In this document: one piece after another, positions 32,689 to 36,269 of the stretch
Position numbering within the stretch: the first letter of the stretch is position 1
How the letters are laid out: each line of letters opens with the position of its first letter
DNA from: an uncultured Luminiphilus sp.
GTDB lineage: Bacteria > Pseudomonadota > Gammaproteobacteria > Pseudomonadales > Halieaceae
Assembly: GCA_905479205.1 (NCBI GenBank)
Contig: CAJQLP010000110.1
Location: 1 to 36,269 of the forward strand
Reading direction: 5' to 3'
Length of the DNA: 36,269 bases
Made by a program: the position numbers and the translations under genes
Notes under the pieces: generated by a model
The model's input: the letters and a program-made list of their open reading frames with translations, nothing else
Told to the model about the DNA's origin: nothing
The model's database searches: none

Positions 32689-34050
32689 TCAGCCAGCGAG
32701 CTCACGAACCAACTTGCTGAGTGTTTCTTTTGCATCGCCGAATATCATCCGCGTGTTTTCCTTATAAAACAGTGGATTCTCAATGCCTGCAAAACCCGAT
32801 GCCATTGAGCGTTTAAGGACAAACACCGTTCGCGCATCTGCCACGTTAATCACGGGCATGCCATAAATAGGCGATGACTCAATCTCGCGGGCAGCTGGGT
32901 TGACCACATCGTTCGCGCCGATAACAATCGCGACGTCGACAGACTCCATGCGCGGATTGATTTCATCCATCTCAAGAAGCTGGTCGTAAGGAACATCTGC
33001 CTCTGCAAGCAGAACGTTCATGTGACCGGGCATGCGTCCCGCAACAGGGTGGATGCCAAAATTGACCTCAGCACCATTGGCTTCTAACAAATCTGCAAGT
33101 TCTTTAACAACGTGCTGCGCCTGTGCTACCGCCATTCCGTAGCCGGGGATAATCGCAACATTCGTCGCAGCTTCAAGAATATAGTAGGCGTCCTCAGCAT
33201 TGATCGGCTTGATCTCGCCATCAATTTCGGTCACTTCGTTAGACACGCTGGCAAAACCAGAGAACAGAACATTGCTGAGCGAGCGGTTCATCGCCTTACA
33301 CATGATTTGCGTCAAGATGATGCCCGAAGCACCCACTAATGAACCGGCAACAATGAGTACGTTATTGTCGATTGCAAAGCCCGCCGCACAAGCAGCAAGC
33401 CCTGAATAACTGTTCAATAACGAGATGACCACTGGCATATCGGCACCGCCGATAGGAATGACCACCATAATACCGAACACCAAAGAGAGTCCGATGACCG
33501 CATAGAGCCAAGAGGTATTAGCAGGTTCGATACAAAACATAACCGCACTACCAACCACGCCGGCAATAATCAGTGTGTTAACAATCTGTTGGCCTGTGAA
33601 CGTTATCGCCCCGCTCGCTAGCTTTTCGCTGAGCTTGCCGTATGCAATAAGCGAACCTGTAAGTGTAATGCCGCCGATAAGAATCGACAGAACAATAGTA
33701 ACGAGGGTAAAGGTAGTGGCATCCGGCGCAAGAGCTGCCCAACCCACAAGCAGTGACGCAGCGCCGCCCAGTCCGTTAAAGAGGGCCACCATCTCGGGCA
33801 TGGATGTCATAGCGACTGCACGGGCGGCAATGGCACCAATAGCGCCACCCACGACCATGCCACCCAGAATCCACTGGAACTCAACAATACCCTGATCAAG
33901 TAGAGCAACTACAATGGCTATCAGCATGCCCACGGCGGATATCATGTTGCCCTTGCGAGCCGTCGCAGGGGAACCGAGCATCTTCAGCCCAAAAATGAAG
34001 AGGCCTGAGGCAACGACGTAACCGAGGGAAATCACAACAGAAAAATCCAT
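32689..34050 (-). CDS. pntB: NAD(P) transhydrogenase subunit beta
   Basis: PntB supplies most of the proton channel and the NADP(H)-binding domain of the transhydrogenase, which uses the proton gradient to make NADPH from NADH. The N-terminal two-fifths or more is membrane-spanning (roughly residues 1-260, eight or nine helices). The C-terminal dIII domain has the nucleotide-binding GYGMAVAQAQ, the HPVAGRMPGHMNVLLAEA loop and VIGANDVVNPAA. It is 453 residues, normal for the family. It starts 2 bases after the pntAb stop and ends at the shared terminator. Confidence 0.97.
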   Translation of the reverse strand: MDFSVVISLGYVVASGLFIFGLKMLGSPATARKGNMISAVGMLIAIVVALLDQGIVEFQWILGGMVVGGAIGAIAARAVAMTSMPEMVALFNGLGGAASLLVGWAALAPDATTFTLVTIVLSILIGGITLTGSLIAYGKLSEKLASGAITFTGQQIVNTLIIAGVVGSAVMFCIEPANTSWLYAVIGLSLVFGIMVVIPIGGADMPVVISLLNSYSGLAACAAGFAIDNNVLIVAGSLVGASGIILTQIMCKAMNRSLSNVLFSGFASVSNEVTEIDGEIKPINAEDAYYILEAATNVAIIPGYGMAVAQAQHVVKELADLLEANGAEVNFGIHPVAGRMPGHMNVLLAEADVPYDQLLEMDEINPRMESVDVAIVIGANDVVNPAAREIESSPIYGMPVINVADARTVFVLKRSMASGFAGIENPLFYKENTRMIFGDAKETLSKLVRELAG

Positions 34051-34052
34051 GA

Positions 34053-34337
34053 TCAGCCCTCCTTCTTCTTAAAGAAACCCAACATGCGGTCGGTGACCAT
34101 ATAACCACCCACGACGTTGATACTCGCGAGCGCAACGGCCCCTGCACCCAACCACTGGGCCAAGTCCTGGTTGCCGTTACCGGCAATGGCGATAGCACCA
34201 ACTACGGTAATACCAGAGATAGCGTTAGCACCGGACATAAGGGGTGTATGCAGCGTCGCTGGCACTTTATTGATCAACTCGAAGCCAAGAAAAACCGCAA
34301 GCATTAAGATAAATAGGAGATATTCAGCACCGTTCAT
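34053..34337 (-). CDS. pntAB: NAD(P) transhydrogenase subunit alpha part 2
   Basis: This small membrane subunit corresponds to the C-terminal membrane part of E. coli PntA (the three-subunit type known from Rhodospirillum). The ORF track starts at 34388; I choose the ATG at 34337 (MNGAEYLLFIL), which lies 1 base after the pntAa TGA and has GGAG 9 bases upstream. This gives 94 residues with three membrane helices. The conserved TPLMSGANAISGITVVGA segment and the RMLGFFKKKEG tail are visible. Confidence 0.94.
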   Translation of the reverse strand: MNGAEYLLFILMLAVFLGFELINKVPATLHTPLMSGANAISGITVVGAIAIAGNGNQDLAQWLGAGAVALASINVVGGYMVTDRMLGFFKKKEG

Positions 34338-34338
34338 T

Positions 34339-35481
34339 TCAGCGAGCTCCTTCAACAATGTCTTTAATAGTGGGATGAACGACAGCACCGCCGTGGGTAA
34401 TCACACAGCCGGGCAAAATATCGTTTTCGAGGTCTAAGACGAATTCTTTTGCTTCCTTATCCCAGCTATCCTCGACAAGATTGTATAAATTATTGGCATA
34501 CATCGTTGTGGCATCGCGAGCGACCTCATTGGCCAAATTGCCGGTACCGACAATGGTCACACCACCTACGTTAACAACTTCGTTGGGGACAGAGCCTTCG
34601 ACATTACCACCCGTCTCTGCAGCCATATCAACGATAACGGAGCCTGGTGCCATACCTGCAACCATATCGGCAGTCACCAACACCGGAGGCTTGCGGCCAA
34701 AGACCTGCGCGGTGGTAATGACAACATCGGAATCCGCGATCACATCTTTTTGCGCTTGACGCTGAATCTCAACCTGTTCAGGCGTTAATTCCTGAGCGTA
34801 ACCGTCCTTGGTTTGACCGGTATCGCCCAAATCGATTTCTAAGAACTTTCCGCCGAGTGATTGCACTTGCTCAGCCACTACCGGGCGCGTATCGAAAGCT
34901 GTCACTTTAGCCCCCAACCGCTTAGCGGTTGCAATAGCCTGAAGTCCAGCAACACCGGCACCAATGATGAACACTTTAGCTGGCTTTAACGTGCCCGCGG
35001 GCGTCATCATCATTGGGAAAATTCGCGGTAAGCGCGTGGCAGCAAGCATCACGGCTACATACCCTGCCAAGTTTGCTTGGGAGCTCAGTGCGTCCATCTT
35101 TTGACTGCGCGTGGACCGGGGAATCATCTCCATGCTCACAGCGGTAATGTTATTCGCTGCAAAGGCTTTGATGAGCTCATGCTCGTTAAAAGGATCCAGG
35201 TAGGAGACGTGAATACAGCCGCTCTTTAGTTTCGCAACTTCATCATTCTCGGGCTTTCGTAACCGCAACACCATATCCGCGCTGCCGAGCAACGCGTCAC
35301 GATCGCTCTCAATGACGGCGCCTTGAGCTGTGTATTCATCGTCACTGATGCCGCAGCCCGTTCCAGCTCCGGCTTCAATGATGACATCGGCTCCAAGGTG
35401 AACAAGTTTTTTCACTGTCTCCGGAGTGACGGACGCACGGTTTTCTCCAAGGTGCGTCTCACGGGGAATCGCTAATCGCAT
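34339..35481 (-). CDS. pntAA: NAD(P) transhydrogenase subunit alpha part 1
   Basis: This is the soluble dI domain, which binds NAD(H) and hands hydride to PntB. It is 380 residues long and starts MRLAIPRET like its family. The Rossmann motif GAGVAGLQAIATAKRLGA and the acidic FDTRP that follows select NAD, and the mobile RQD-type region precedes it (RSTRSQKMDALSSQANLAGY). No membrane segment is present; that part is the separate pntAb gene. A -10 match TATACT (35522-35527 on the minus strand) lies about 40 bases upstream without a good -35. The gene follows chrR by 119 bases on the same strand. Confidence 0.96.
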   Translation of the reverse strand: MRLAIPRETHLGENRASVTPETVKKLVHLGADVIIEAGAGTGCGISDDEYTAQGAVIESDRDALLGSADMVLRLRKPENDEVAKLKSGCIHVSYLDPFNEHELIKAFAANNITAVSMEMIPRSTRSQKMDALSSQANLAGYVAVMLAATRLPRIFPMMMTPAGTLKPAKVFIIGAGVAGLQAIATAKRLGAKVTAFDTRPVVAEQVQSLGGKFLEIDLGDTGQTKDGYAQELTPEQVEIQRQAQKDVIADSDVVITTAQVFGRKPPVLVTADMVAGMAPGSVIVDMAAETGGNVEGSVPNEVVNVGGVTIVGTGNLANEVARDATTMYANNLYNLVEDSWDKEAKEFVLDLENDILPGCVITHGGAVVHPTIKDIVEGAR

Positions 35482-35586
35482 ATAGGTAAGCCTGACTTAT
35501 TTAGAATTTTGGTGGAAGGAAAGTATACTAAACGGGACCATTTCAGTCTCGCACTTTCTATTGCGTTCTCTTTTCGGTCCTTGCAA

Positions 35587-35606
35587 ATCTAGCCCGCGAT
35601 CTAGCC
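35587..35606 (-). repeat. Short direct repeat at the 3' end of chrR
   Basis: GGCTAGAT-CGCG-GGCTAGAT on the minus strand: two identical 8-mers with a 12-base period. The first copy contains the chrR TAG stop. It could be chance or a binding site upstream of pntAa; no known protein can be assigned. Confidence 0.35.
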
Positions 35607-36260
35607 GGCCCTAAGTTGCAAGAAGGGGTTCAGCCAACGGTACTGCCATGAAGTAAACTTCAGCGGGGCATCGAGCACGGCGAGACAAATGCATTCTTCG
35701 CCGTCGATTGTAACTGGCATGTGGGTTTCGTTCGCTTGGCGGAAAACAAAGTCCCCAGGGTGATAAGAGCCTCGGTCGTCCGAAAAGCCGCCTTTTAACA
35801 CCAGGGTCATTTCAGAGCCACCATGGTCGTGCTCAGGAATGCTGCCGCCCGCGGCAATCTTGTAGAGCGCAAACTCGTAGGCGCTGTCGCCAGTTTGAAG
35901 AGAGCTAACGCTCAGTGCCCGGGTGACGCGCTTCCACGTAAGCTGAGTGAAATCACCGTTAATAATCCGATTAAGCAGTCCAGGCAGGTCGAATGCTTCG
36001 TGACGTGATGGTTTTTGGGCAAAGCTCAACGGAGCAGGCTCATCGAGCCTCGCCAATACTGACTCAAGCACTGACTCAGAAACCGTGACCGGCGCGAGTT
36101 GCTCCATAAGAACGCCACCAATAGTCTGGAGTTGCTCGGCGGACCGTCGGCAGTTGTCACAGTAGTTAAGGTGGGCCGAAATGCAGGCGGCCTGCGCCAC
36201 GGGCAAGGTGCCTGCAGCAAAATCTGTGATGAAATCTGTAGTTGGGTGGTGCTTTACCAT
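35601..36260 (-). CDS. chrR: ChrR-type zinc anti-sigma factor with cupin domain
   Basis: ChrR proteins hold a partner ECF (RpoE, group 11) sigma factor inactive and release it on singlet-oxygen or related stress. The zinc anti-sigma domain has H5, H30, C34 and C37, matching the spacing of Rhodobacter ChrR ligands H6/H31/C35/C38. The C-terminal cupin domain keeps all four metal ligands: H144, H146, E150 (HDHGGSE) and H180. Thus both sensing and inhibiting parts look functional. The length of 219 residues is typical. The gene starts 9 bases from the window edge, so the expected sigma factor gene immediately upstream is out of view. It lies directly upstream of pntAA on the same strand. Confidence 0.93.
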   Translation of the reverse strand: MVKHHPTTDFITDFAAGTLPVAQAACISAHLNYCDNCRRSAEQLQTIGGVLMEQLAPVTVSESVLESVLARLDEPAPLSFAQKPSRHEAFDLPGLLNRIINGDFTQLTWKRVTRALSVSSLQTGDSAYEFALYKIAAGGSIPEHDHGGSEMTLVLKGGFSDDRGSYHPGDFVFRQANETHMPVTIDGEECICLAVLDAPLKFTSWQYRWLNPFLQLRAG

Positions 36261-36269
36261 GTCTTTATC

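Overview
The window is a compact stretch of chromosome from a Gammaproteobacterium. Almost all of it is housekeeping genes with very short intergenic gaps. Three things support this placement: a complete pilMNOPQ-aroK-aroB type IV pilus/shikimate block, the order hemE-gltD-gltB / aroB-aroK-pilQPONM / mrcA / malic enzyme / rpmE / priA-argS-SPOR-hslVU-DUF971, and ubiE-ubiJ-ubiB-hisI-hisE-tatABC further on. From memory this order closely follows the Pseudomonas aeruginosa PA5034-PA5070 region. A three-gene pntAA-AB-B transhydrogenase and a ChrR-type anti-sigma factor at the right edge, with moderate G+C (judged by eye, not counted), would fit a marine lineage such as Halieaceae/OM60-NOR5. That finer placement is only inference.

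Layout. 1-83: the last codons of an unidentified plus-strand gene and a hairpin. 134-7122 (minus): gltB-gltD-hemE, a glutamate synthase pair followed by a haem biosynthesis gene. 7267-13948 (minus): pilM-N-O-P-Q-aroK-aroB, tightly coupled, encoding the pilus inner-membrane platform and secretin followed by two shikimate-pathway enzymes. 13949-14145: a divergent regulatory region. 14146-16578 (plus): mrcA (PBP1A), converging on the malic enzyme gene with 3 bases between the stops. 16582-18204 (minus): malic enzyme, and rpmE with its own promoter and terminator. 18373-32648 (plus): a long run of priA, argS, a SPOR protein, hslVU, a DUF971 gene, ubiE-ubiJ-ubiB, hisI-hisE, tatABC and an ABC exporter. 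32689-36260 (minus): pntAa-pntAb-pntB, preceded by chrR, whose sigma factor partner would lie just beyond the right edge.

How the genes work together. GltBD assimilates nitrogen using NADPH, which the transhydrogenase and the malic enzyme can supply. PilM-Q build the trans-envelope machinery for type IV pili, PBP1A builds the wall, and the SPOR protein probably acts at the septum or wall. HslVU is a heat-shock protease and has a sigma-32-like promoter upstream. UbiE/J/B make ubiquinone. TatABC exports folded proteins.

No gap exceeds 300 bases. I saw no tRNA, rRNA, CRISPR array, insertion sequence, prophage or toxin-antitoxin module. I found no convincing undescribed system. The observations worth following are local: an altered DxG motif in UbiB, a betaproteobacterial-style HslV propeptide, a helically phased direct repeat before pilM, a possible sigma-32 promoter before hslV, and chrR placed directly upstream of pnt.
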